DNA of 8,292 nt from NCBI GenBank assembly GCA_964624465.1, contig CAZUZD010000283.1, forward strand, positions 1 through 8,292, given 5' to 3'. This stretch comes from CAZUZD01 sp964624465 (GTDB taxonomy: Bacteria; Planctomycetota; Planctomycetia; Isosphaerales; Isosphaeraceae). This document shows positions 1 through 6,484 of the stretch, in pieces; the first letter of the stretch is position 1, and the number at the start of each line of letters is the position of its first letter. The notes under the pieces are model-generated. The model was given only the letters and a program-made list of their open reading frames with translations, ran no database searches and had not been told where the DNA came from. A program made the position numbers and the translations under genes.

Positions 1-114
1 GCGCTGACCTGCGACAGGCGTCACGTTGCAGCGCGTCAGCGGAATCGCGTTCTGGCCGTGCGCCTCATGCCAGGCGCTCACCGATGCCAGGTCGCTGTCC
101 ACGAACCGCCTCAT
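1..114 (-). CDS. Possible N-terminal fragment of an unidentified protein, cut by the window edge
   Basis: An ATG at 114 opens a minus-strand frame with no stop through base 1 (38 codons). The peptide starts MRRFVDSDLASVSAWHEAHG and looks protein-like, with mixed acidic, aromatic and aliphatic residues. About 84% of its third codon positions are G or C, while the overlapping plus-strand frame of the next gene has poor third-position bias here. The R-F-x-x-S-D-L-x-x-V-x-A-W-H-x-x-H-G pattern is loosely like the first helix of small GNAT-type acetyltransferases, but this is only a resemblance and 38 residues cannot settle it. The plus frame 2 shares the same third-position bias, so the signal could come from that strand. 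The fragment overlaps the 5' end of the 84-1223 gene, and the two cannot both be intact there. Confidence 0.3.
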   Translation of the reverse strand, partial: MRRFVDSDLASVSAWHEAHGQNAIPLTRCNVTPVAGQR

Positions 115-1223
115 CCGCCTACCCCTTCGTCCGCGAGTTCGGCACCTGGTGCGCCCAGCATGGCGTGAAGGGGAAGTACAGCATCGTGCCGCACCCGGCG
201 GGGGTCGGCTGGGTCGATCGCGACCTGCCGGGCTGGACCCGCCGCGAGCTGGAGCGGAGCCTCGACCTGGTCCGCTCGCTCATGGTCCCGAACTGGGACA
301 TCCACCCCGAGATGGTCAGCCACACCTGGGCCGTCGACCCCCGCACCGGCCGCCCCTTCCCCGGGCGCACCGCCGATCAGATGGAGAACTGGGGCTTCTC
401 CGTCGGCAAGTCGGCCGACTTCCTGGCCGAGTACCTCGCCTTCGCGCTCCGCATCCTCAAGAACGCCGGCCTGCCCTGTGAGGGAGTCACGACCCCCGGC
501 GGCTTCGGCAACCGGGTGCTGCCCGAGCTGGCGCGGGCGACGCTGGAATCGGTCCAGGATGTCTATGGCGCCGAGATCCCGCACTACTTCCGGCACCTGT
601 ACACCGACGCCACCAGCGTGGCCCCGCGGGTCGAGCTGGCCAGCGGGCTGGACGGCCCGGCGCCTCGGTGCGTGGTCTCGATCATCGGCTGCACCGGCGA
701 CTGGTTCGGCGGCTGGGACGGCCTGGAGCTCGGCACGGCCGACCAGTTCCTCACCGCCGACGGCCGCGGCGGCCGGCTGCCCGAGGTGATCGCCCGGGGC
801 GAGCCCGCGTTCCTGGTCGGGCACTGGCCGGGCTTCTACTGCAACGGCGAGTCGACCGGCCTGGCCATCTTCCAGGAGGTCGTCGGCCGGCTCGAGGCCC
901 ACTTCGACCACCTGATCTGGATGAAGCCCTCCGAGGTCGCCCGCTACTGGGCCGCCCGCGAGCTGACCCGGATCTCCCCCGCTCCCGATGGCTCCGCCGT
1001 GTCGCTGAACGCCCCCTTCGCGGCGCCCGCGTTCACCTTGCGGGTCGATGCCCCGGGCGCCGGCGTCCCCGCCCTGCACCATCGGGGGGAGTCGCAGCCC
1101 CTGCGTGAGGTCGCCGGCCCCTTGAAGCTGGAGCCTGGGAGCTGGACCCGCCAGGGAGCCGCGATCGTCGCCTGCTTCGACCTGCCCCGGGGCGAGTCCT
1201 CGCTCCGGTTCAGGCAGTTCTGA
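84..1223 (+). CDS. NodB/polysaccharide-deacetylase-like protein of unknown function, N-terminus probably missing
   Basis: The 379-codon frame ends at TGA 1221-1223. I do not recognise a named family. The spacing of motifs suggests a NodB-type metal-dependent deacetylase fold: HPEMVSH at residues 74-80 would match the metal-binding H-S/T-x-x-H motif, VTTPGGFGN at 135-143 the R-x-P-x-G motif, and LVGHWPGF at 244-251 the late L-x-x-H motif. The acidic first motif (D-D) is not seen; it would lie in the N-terminal region that seems absent. After a WMKPSEVARYWAAREL helix (279-293), about 80 residues look like a small beta-rich C-terminal domain. Third-position GC is high from about base 108 onward but poor before it, so the ATG at 84 is a formal start only, and the true gene probably began upstream of a break or joint. 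Cysteines at 196 and 203 flank a conserved-looking CTGDWFGGWDG stretch. No signal peptide is visible. Substrate and localisation are unknown. Confidence 0.72.
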   Translation: MPGRCPRTASSAYPFVREFGTWCAQHGVKGKYSIVPHPAGVGWVDRDLPGWTRRELERSLDLVRSLMVPNWDIHPEMVSHTWAVDPRTGRPFPGRTADQMENWGFSVGKSADFLAEYLAFALRILKNAGLPCEGVTTPGGFGNRVLPELARATLESVQDVYGAEIPHYFRHLYTDATSVAPRVELASGLDGPAPRCVVSIIGCTGDWFGGWDGLELGTADQFLTADGRGGRLPEVIARGEPAFLVGHWPGFYCNGESTGLAIFQEVVGRLEAHFDHLIWMKPSEVARYWAARELTRISPAPDGSAVSLNAPFAAPAFTLRVDAPGAGVPALHHRGESQPLREVAGPLKLEPGSWTRQGAAIVACFDLPRGESSLRFRQF

Positions 1224-1241
1224 TTCCGCCTGTAGAGGGCC

Positions 1242-3188
1242 TCAGCCGCGTCCGTTGGGCCGGGAGAGGGCGACGGGGGTGCGGCCGGGGACGGCGCGGA
1301 CGGTGGTGGTGGGCCAGGGGTTCGCGGGGCCGGGAGGGGGGAACGGCGAACGACCCGGGGCGGGGGCGGTGGCGGACTGCTCGGTGCGGAAGGTCTCGAC
1401 CAGGCCGTCGAGGGTGCGGGCGTCGGAGACGAGCGAGGCGGCGGTCGAGGCCAGCTCGACGCTCGACGAGGCGTAGATCTGCACGACCTCTTCGAGCTGG
1501 CGCAGGCCCGCATTGATCTCGTGGATCGCGGTCGTCTGCTGCTGCGAGGCGAACGCGATGCCCTGCATGAGCTGCGAGGTGCGTCGGATCGCGGGCACGA
1601 CCTGCTCGAGCAGGCCGCCGGCGGTCTGCGCCACGGCGACGGAGCGGGCGGCCAGGTCGCCGATCTCGTGGGCCGCGGCCTGGCTGCGCTCGGCCAGCTT
1701 GCGGACCTCGCCGGCGACGACGGCGAACCCCTTGCCCTGGGCCCCGGCGCGGGCGGCCTCGATGGCGGCGTTCAGGGCCAGCAGGTTGGTCTGGTAGGCG
1801 AAGTCCTCGACGACGCGGATCTTCTCCGAGATCTGGACCATGGCGCGCACGGTCTCGGCGACGGTGCGGCCCCCCTCCTCGGCCATCTGGCTGGCGGTGG
1901 TGGCGGCCTCGGCCGTCTCCTGCGCGTCGCGGGCCGAGGAGCGCACGGCGGTGTCGACCGCCTCCAGGCTGGTGGAGATCTGCTGGAGCGAGGCGGCCTG
2001 CTCGGTGGCGCCCTGGGCCAGCGTCTGCGTGCTGGTGCTGAGCTGCTGGCTGGCGCCCGAGACCGACTCGGTGGCGCGGCTGATCTCGCGGACCGCCTCG
2101 CGCAGGCCGTGCACGGTGCGGCCGACGGTCTGGATCAGCTGGTCGACCTCGGTGTTCCCCGCCGGGATCGGCCGGGGGATCAGGTCGCGCTCGGCCAGGG
2201 CGTTCAGGTAGTCGACCCCGCGGTCCAGCCCGCGGGTGATCCGCAGCGCCACGATCACGAGCAACCCGATGGCCAGCGCCAGGGTCGCGGCGGTCAGCCC
2301 GAGCATCTGCCAGACCAGCTGACGCTGGCCGGCGATCCGGGCGCCGATGGCCGTGTCGAGGGCTCGCGACACCACGGCCCGCAGGTCGGCGGCCGTTCGC
2401 CACGGCGCCCTCGCCGTCGCGGGCCGCGCCCCGGCGGGCGCGGCCTCGACGGCCGCGAACCAGGTCGTCAGCGCCTGGTTGTAGCGCTCGCGGGCCTCCT
2501 GGATCGCCGGGACGTCGGCCAGCCAGGCACCCTCGGCGGCCTGCACGGCGGCGACCGCTTTCTGGATCGCCGCGCCGAGCTGGCGATCCCCCTCCTCGTG
2601 CATCAGGGTGATCAGCCGCACCACCTCAGCCGCGTCGGCCTTCGCGCCGAGCCGCCGCGATGCCTCGACCCAGCGCGATTCGGTCTCCGGGAGCAGCAGC
2701 ACCGAGGCGGTCATGAGGTAATAGCTGTCGATGTCCGGGTCGAGCGTCAGGTTCGAGGCATCGGCCACACGGTCGATCTGCTCGGCGATCCGACGCAGCA
2801 AGGGCGCGATGTCGGCGCCCGGTGTCGTGGTGGCCAGCGCCCGACGGAGTGTCGGCAGCCCCGGCGGATCCGGGGCTAAGTCGGGGGCGACGGCCTGGAA
2901 TTCGGCCTGGGCGGCCTCGATCCGGGTGAGTGCCGACTCGACGTCCGGCGGCGTGGCCCCGGCGGGGCCGGCGCCGTCCCGGACCTCGGGGGCCGGCTCG
3001 GCGAGCGTGTCGAGCAGCTGGGAGAGCTCGCCGATGATCTGGTTGCCGAGCTGCTCGCGGTGGGCGAATTCGGTGATCTTGGCCGACTCGCGCAGGATGA
3101 ACGCGAGCATGATCAGGATCGGCAGCAAGAAGACCGCGCCGATCGAGAGCAGCTTGACCAGGAGCGAGACTCGGGAGCGGTTCGGCAT
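1242..3188 (-). CDS. Methyl-accepting chemotaxis protein (transmembrane chemoreceptor)
   Basis: This 648-aa receptor would sense an extracytoplasmic signal and control the CheA kinase through CheW. Order: TM1 about 13-33; a long, Ala-rich, helical extracytoplasmic sensor of about 34-292; TM2 about 295-316; HAMP about 317-370; signalling coiled coil about 371-600. The hairpin tip at 463-502 is near-canonical (FAYQTNLLALNAAIEAARAG, then QGKGFAVV and EVRKLAERS). The sensor contains LDPDIDSYYLM at 149-159, a motif common in helical-bundle sensors of MCPs and hybrid kinases; the ligand cannot be told. At the tip the usual RAGE-x-G is RAGAQG (A484). The last 45 residues are Pro/Ala-rich and carry no CheR-binding pentapeptide. 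The ATG at 3188 is chosen because TM1 follows at once; the frame is open farther upstream, but that stretch overlaps the next gene and looks non-coding. No SD is evident. No che genes are in the window. The gene ends 18 bp from the convergent 84-1223 gene. Confidence 0.94.
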   Translation of the reverse strand: MPNRSRVSLLVKLLSIGAVFLLPILIMLAFILRESAKITEFAHREQLGNQIIGELSQLLDTLAEPAPEVRDGAGPAGATPPDVESALTRIEAAQAEFQAVAPDLAPDPPGLPTLRRALATTTPGADIAPLLRRIAEQIDRVADASNLTLDPDIDSYYLMTASVLLLPETESRWVEASRRLGAKADAAEVVRLITLMHEEGDRQLGAAIQKAVAAVQAAEGAWLADVPAIQEARERYNQALTTWFAAVEAAPAGARPATARAPWRTAADLRAVVSRALDTAIGARIAGQRQLVWQMLGLTAATLALAIGLLVIVALRITRGLDRGVDYLNALAERDLIPRPIPAGNTEVDQLIQTVGRTVHGLREAVREISRATESVSGASQQLSTSTQTLAQGATEQAASLQQISTSLEAVDTAVRSSARDAQETAEAATTASQMAEEGGRTVAETVRAMVQISEKIRVVEDFAYQTNLLALNAAIEAARAGAQGKGFAVVAGEVRKLAERSQAAAHEIGDLAARSVAVAQTAGGLLEQVVPAIRRTSQLMQGIAFASQQQTTAIHEINAGLRQLEEVVQIYASSSVELASTAASLVSDARTLDGLVETFRTEQSATAPAPGRSPFPPPGPANPWPTTTVRAVPGRTPVALSRPNGRG

Positions 3189-3297
3189 CGCGGCACTCGT
3201 GCACGGAGGTGGGAGGGGCAACCGCGGGGCGATTCCGGAGCCGTGAGCGTCCTGGTTCGGAGTCGGGGCTCGGGTGGGCCGGGCGGGCCGGGACGGC

Positions 3298-4980
3298 TCA
3301 GAACGGGACCGGGGCGCCCTGGCTCGGCTTCGAGGCGGGCGGCTCCCGCCGCGGCATCGGGGCGGGGGCCTGAACTGGTGTCGTGGGCGGCGTCGCCGGG
3401 GCCTCGGCGGGCCGGGCGGCGGGCGCGGGCGTCGCCGGGCCGGTGCTGGGGGGCGGAACAGCGAGGACGGTCGGCGCAGCCTCGGGTCGCATGTCGGCGG
3501 CGGGCGGCTCGATCGGGTCGTCGCCCACCGGCAGGGCGCAGCGGAACCCGAGCTGCGGCAGCCGGGCGTCGGGCTTGAGTCCCTCGCGCCACGAGGCCTC
3601 GCCGCGGGGGGAGCCGCCCTTGATGGTGATCTCCGGGGTGCGGCCCCCCGGGCGCGCCGGGCCGAGCGGGTCGACGGCCGGTCCGGTGCGGGGCAGGCTC
3701 TGATAGTACCGGGCATCGTACCAGTCGCCGGTCCACTCGACGGCATTGCCCCCCAGGTCGAAGGCCGCCAGCGGCGAGAGGTCCTGCGGCCGCGAGAGCA
3801 CCGGCGCCAGCGGCGCGGGCTTCTTCGAGCGATCAGGGCCGGGCTCGCCCCAGGGCGCCGGCCGGCCGTCGCCGGCGCGGACGGCGGCCTCCCACTGCGC
3901 CTCGGTGGGGAGGCGCTTGCCGGCCCACTGCGCGTACGACCAGGCCTCCTCGTGCGTCACGTTCACGGCCGGCAAATCGTCGGGCGGCGGGGTGCCGCGG
4001 GGGGCGAGCCGGCCGGTCGCCTTGCGGAAGCGGGCGAACTGGGCGTTGGTCACCTCGTGCTGGTCCAGGTAGTAGCTGCCGAGCTGCACCGTGTGCGCCG
4101 GCCGCTCGGAGAAGCGGCCGGTGTCGCTGCCAGCGGCGTAGAAGCCCGCCGGCACCAGCACCATCGAGGCGCCGTCGCGGTCGCAGGTGATCTCCAGCGG
4201 CCAGCCCGAGGCATGCACCCCCGCCTCGACCCGGGCGCGGAAGCCCGCCGGCAGCGGCCGGGGCGGGACGTCGGCCCGGGGAATGTCCAGGCCCGTCTCG
4301 CGCCTCGGCTCGGGCTCGACCTCGGGGGGTGGCGGGGGCGGTGGCGTGACGACCTCGGCCACCACGGGCGCGGGGGCCAGCTCGGGCTCGGGGGGCGGTG
4401 GGGCCGGCTTCGGGGGGGCGTTGGGGTCGGGGAACAGCGGCTCGCCGCGGTCCTTGCGGGCGAGTGCCTCGCGGGCCTCGGCGCCGGCCTTCGTGGTCGG
4501 GAAGTTCTGGACCAGCAGGGCCAGGCGGAGCCGGGCGGGCTCCTCGCGGCCGCGGCGGTCGAACTGCCGGGCCTCGCCCAGCAGCAGGTCGGCGTGCCGA
4601 TCGGGCACGATCGCCGGCGCCCTCAGGCCCACGATCTCCACCGGCAGCGGGTCGTCGGCCGGCATCACCTCGTCCGAGCCCGTCAGCGCCCGCAGCAGCA
4701 CGAACCCCGAGATGGCGATCAGCAGTCCGGCCACGCCGCCGACGATGAGTCGGCCCTTGCGGCGGGCCTCGACGGTGTCGAGCTCCGGCGTCTCCTCCTT
4801 GAGCACCCGGCGCGGCTCGGGCTCCTCCGTCGGCTGCGGCCCGGCTGCCGCCCCGGGGCCGGGCCGGGCGACGGGGGCCGGCTCGACGACCTGGTACGGG
4901 ATCCGCGGCAAGTAGTCGCGCGGGCGACCCGGGCCGTCGGGCCGGGGCCGGGAGCCGGGGTCCTGGGAGGGGTCGCCCAT
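3298..4980 (-). CDS. Membrane-anchored FGE/SUMF1-like domain protein without catalytic cysteines
   Basis: The protein has 560 aa: a Pro/Arg-rich cytoplasmic N-terminus (1-76), one TM helix at about 77-97 (LIVGGVAGLLIAISGFVLL), a short helical stretch (125-175, possibly repeat-like), a Pro-rich linker (185-245), an FGE-sulfatase (SUMF1) domain at about 268-484, and a Pro/Ala-rich tail to 560. Family motifs are clear: MVLVPAGFY (273-281), DQHEVTNAQFARF (306-318), AVNVTHEEAWSYAQWAGKRL (338-357), DLGGNAVEWTGDWYD (408-422), KGGS (454-457) and LGFRCAL (477-483). In true formylglycine-generating enzymes two cysteines follow the GGS motif; here those places hold Gly460 and Arg465. The only cysteines are 266 and 481. 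Sulfatase activation is therefore unlikely; such domains often serve in binding or in other, non-FGE chemistry. With an uncleaved anchor, the domain should face the periplasm. The start is the ATG at 4980. The MCP gene follows 109 bp downstream and may share its transcript. Confidence 0.9.
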   Translation of the reverse strand: MGDPSQDPGSRPRPDGPGRPRDYLPRIPYQVVEPAPVARPGPGAAAGPQPTEEPEPRRVLKEETPELDTVEARRKGRLIVGGVAGLLIAISGFVLLRALTGSDEVMPADDPLPVEIVGLRAPAIVPDRHADLLLGEARQFDRRGREEPARLRLALLVQNFPTTKAGAEAREALARKDRGEPLFPDPNAPPKPAPPPPEPELAPAPVVAEVVTPPPPPPPEVEPEPRRETGLDIPRADVPPRPLPAGFRARVEAGVHASGWPLEITCDRDGASMVLVPAGFYAAGSDTGRFSERPAHTVQLGSYYLDQHEVTNAQFARFRKATGRLAPRGTPPPDDLPAVNVTHEEAWSYAQWAGKRLPTEAQWEAAVRAGDGRPAPWGEPGPDRSKKPAPLAPVLSRPQDLSPLAAFDLGGNAVEWTGDWYDARYYQSLPRTGPAVDPLGPARPGGRTPEITIKGGSPRGEASWREGLKPDARLPQLGFRCALPVGDDPIEPPAADMRPEAAPTVLAVPPPSTGPATPAPAARPAEAPATPPTTPVQAPAPMPRREPPASKPSQGAPVPF

Positions 4981-5110
4981 GCCGTCACCTTGCGGCCAGG
5001 GGAATCGTCGCGGGGCCGCCCCGTTCCCGGTCAGTCCGGGCCCGGCCGCCGCCGGGCGACCCGTCCGGTCGGCGGCGACGAGTCACACATGCAATCAGCC
5101 TAGCGGGCGG

Positions 5111-5138
5111 CCCGGGGCGCCACAAGACGCCGGCCGGG
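5111..5138 (-). terminator. Candidate hairpin just after rho
   Basis: Three bases beyond the rho stop, CCCGGGGCG (5111-5119) can pair with CGCC (5128-5131) plus CCGGG (5134-5138). This gives a 9-bp G+C stem with a 2-base bulge and an 8-base loop. No T-run follows on the minus strand, so it is not a textbook intrinsic terminator. It could be a 3'-end stabilising hairpin, or chance in a sequence this GC-rich. Confidence 0.3.
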
Positions 5139-5141
5139 GCC

Positions 5142-6260
5142 TCAGCGGCCGGTCCCGGGCGGGACCAGGCGGTCGAGGAAGGCGGCGTTGCTGGGCGAGG
5201 CGCCGAGCTGCTTGACCAGGGCCTCCATCGCCTCGACCGGCTTGAGGTCGGCGAGCGTGCGCCGCATCAGGGTGACCCGTCGCAGCACCTCGGGGTCGAG
5301 CAGACGCTCCTCCTTGCGGGTGCCCGACTGCGCCAGGTCGATGGCCGGCCAGACGCGGCGGTCGGCGAGCCGGCGGTCGAGCACCAGCTCCATGTTGCCG
5401 GTGCCCTTGAACTCCTGGAAGATCAGCTCGTCCATGCGGCTGCTGGTGTCGACCAGGCAGGTGGCCAGCACCGTGAGCGTGCCCCCCTCGTCGAAGGCCC
5501 TGGCCGCGCCGAAGAGCCGCTTGGGGCCGTCGAGCGCCTTGATGTCGACGCCGCCGGTCATGGTCCGGCCCGAGCTGGAGGTCTTGTTGAACGCCCGCGC
5601 CAGCCGCGTGAGGCTGTCGAGCAGGATCAGCGCATGCCCCCCCGACTCGGCGATCCGGCGGCCCCGCTCGAACCCGAGCTGCGCCAGCCGGATGTGCTGC
5701 TCGATCTCCTGGTCGTTCGACGAGGCGAAGACCTGCCCCTGGATCGTGCGGCGCATCTCGGTGACCTCCTCGGGCCGCTCGTCGATGAGCAGCACCAGGA
5801 GCTCGACCTCGGGATGGTTGCGCGTGACGGCATCGGCGATCTGCTGCAGCAGGATCGTCTTGCCCGAGCGCGGCGGGGCCACGATCAGCCCGCGCTGGCC
5901 CTTGCCGACCGGGGTGAACAGGTCCATCACCCGGGTGCCCAGCGGCTCAGCACCGGTCTCGAGCCGGAGCCGCTCGCGGGGGTCGATCGCCGTGAGGTCC
6001 TCGAACTCGGGCCTCGGGACCGACCCGACCGGCTGCCCCTCGATGGTGAGCACCTCGGCCAGCCGGTTCGGCGGCCCGCCCGGCTGGAGTCGCCCGGTGA
6101 CCAGCGCTCCGGTCTGGAGCCGGTGGTGCGCCAGCAGCCTGGCGTCGAGCGTCGGATCGGTCGGCTGCACCCGGAGGTTCCGGCCGGGATCGCGGAGCAC
6201 GCCGTGCCCCTTCGGGAGGATCTCGAGCAGGCCGCGGACGAGGGACGGGTCGCTGGTCAT
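5142..6260 (-). CDS. rho: Transcription termination factor Rho, short form
   Basis: Rho is a hexameric RNA-dependent ATPase that translocates along nascent RNA and releases RNA polymerase. All core motifs are present: GQRGLIVAPPRSGKT with the Walker A at 128-135, LLIDERPEEVTEM (157-169) with the catalytic Glu161, Walker B LILLD ending at Asp215, the Q-loop region (224-243, TMTGGVD), the R-loop EFKGTGNMEL (283-292) and the arginine finger in SGTRKEE (Arg315). At 372 aa it is shorter than E. coli Rho (419). It begins almost directly at the cold-shock-like RNA-binding domain (GLLEILPKGHGVLR, 10-23), so the N-terminal helical Rho_N domain is absent. The RNP-type motif, usually G-F/Y-G-F-L-R, is GHGVLR. 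I chose the ATG at 6260 because third-position GC falls upstream of it. An in-frame ATG at 6410 would add 50 Arg/Pro-rich residues and give 422 aa. thyX lies upstream and the FGE-like gene downstream, on the same strand. Confidence 0.96.
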   Translation of the reverse strand: MTSDPSLVRGLLEILPKGHGVLRDPGRNLRVQPTDPTLDARLLAHHRLQTGALVTGRLQPGGPPNRLAEVLTIEGQPVGSVPRPEFEDLTAIDPRERLRLETGAEPLGTRVMDLFTPVGKGQRGLIVAPPRSGKTILLQQIADAVTRNHPEVELLVLLIDERPEEVTEMRRTIQGQVFASSNDQEIEQHIRLAQLGFERGRRIAESGGHALILLDSLTRLARAFNKTSSSGRTMTGGVDIKALDGPKRLFGAARAFDEGGTLTVLATCLVDTSSRMDELIFQEFKGTGNMELVLDRRLADRRVWPAIDLAQSGTRKEERLLDPEVLRRVTLMRRTLADLKPVEAMEALVKQLGASPSNAAFLDRLVPPGTGR

Positions 6261-6416
6261 GAAGTTCGCTCGGGAGACGGCGGGCGAGCGGGTTCGGGGC
6301 CGTCGGTCAGGCCAGGCGTCCAACGCCCGGCCGGCGCGAACCGCATCCCGGGAACGAGCCCGCCGGTCGTCCCGGGGACCGGGGCCGGCGGCCATTCCAG
6401 GCTCGTTCATGCATAA

Positions 6417-6444
6417 ATTTAACCCAGGCCCGCGACCGCGTCCA
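6417..6444 (-). promoter_or_regulatory. Candidate promoter for rho
   Basis: The most A+T-rich patch in the thyX-rho gap lies at 6412-6422. On the minus strand TTAAAT (6422-6417) could be a -10 box, with TGGACG (6444-6439) as a -35 at 16-base spacing. Each matches the sigma-70 consensus at about 4 of 6 positions. The predicted +1 falls near 6410, which is the A of an in-frame ATG, so a leaderless transcript is possible. The call rests on composition and spacing only. Confidence 0.25.
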
Positions 6445-6467
6445 TCGCGGTCCGGGGCCCCGCGGTC
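6434..6467 (-). repeat. Inverted repeat with two alternative pairing arms between thyX and rho
   Basis: GACCGCG (6434-6440) and CGCGGTC (6446-6452) form a perfect 7-bp stem with a 5-base loop. A second CGCGGTC at 6461-6467 can pair with the same arm, and the self-complementary CGGGGCCCCG (6453-6462) lies between the two copies. In the thyX-to-rho direction this structure sits 18-51 bases past the thyX stop, so it could end the thyX transcript or shape the rho leader. The first T-rich bases follow only about 12 bases beyond the stem, so a standard intrinsic terminator is doubtful. Confidence 0.4.
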
Positions 6468-6484
6468 AGATCGGGCGGCGGGCC

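Noticed and set aside
111..1082. 323-codon minus-strand frame opposite the left-end gene
   Set aside because: Gly/Ala/Asp/Val-rich shadow; plus-frame third-position bias and conserved-looking motifs favour the plus strand from about base 108.
1224..1241. Bidirectional terminator between the convergent stops
   Set aside because: The gap is only 18 bp, with no stem longer than 3-4 bp and no T-run.
1521..2879. 452-codon plus-strand frame opposite the chemoreceptor
   Set aside because: Antisense shadow rich in Gly, Arg and Asp; the minus strand encodes an unmistakable MCP signalling domain.
3189..3746. 186-residue upstream extension of the chemoreceptor frame
   Set aside because: It is Arg/Pro/Ser-rich, overlaps the FGE-like gene in another frame and would put a long non-membrane segment before TM1.
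4300..4440. G-rich tract as a tandem repeat or G-quadruplex element
   Set aside because: It is explained by the Pro-rich linker of the FGE-like protein, where CCx codons on the minus strand read as GG-rich on the plus strand.
3274..5103. 609-codon plus-strand frame opposite the FGE-like gene
   Set aside because: Gly/Arg-rich low-complexity translation with no recognisable motif; the opposite strand has clear FGE domain motifs and a TM helix.
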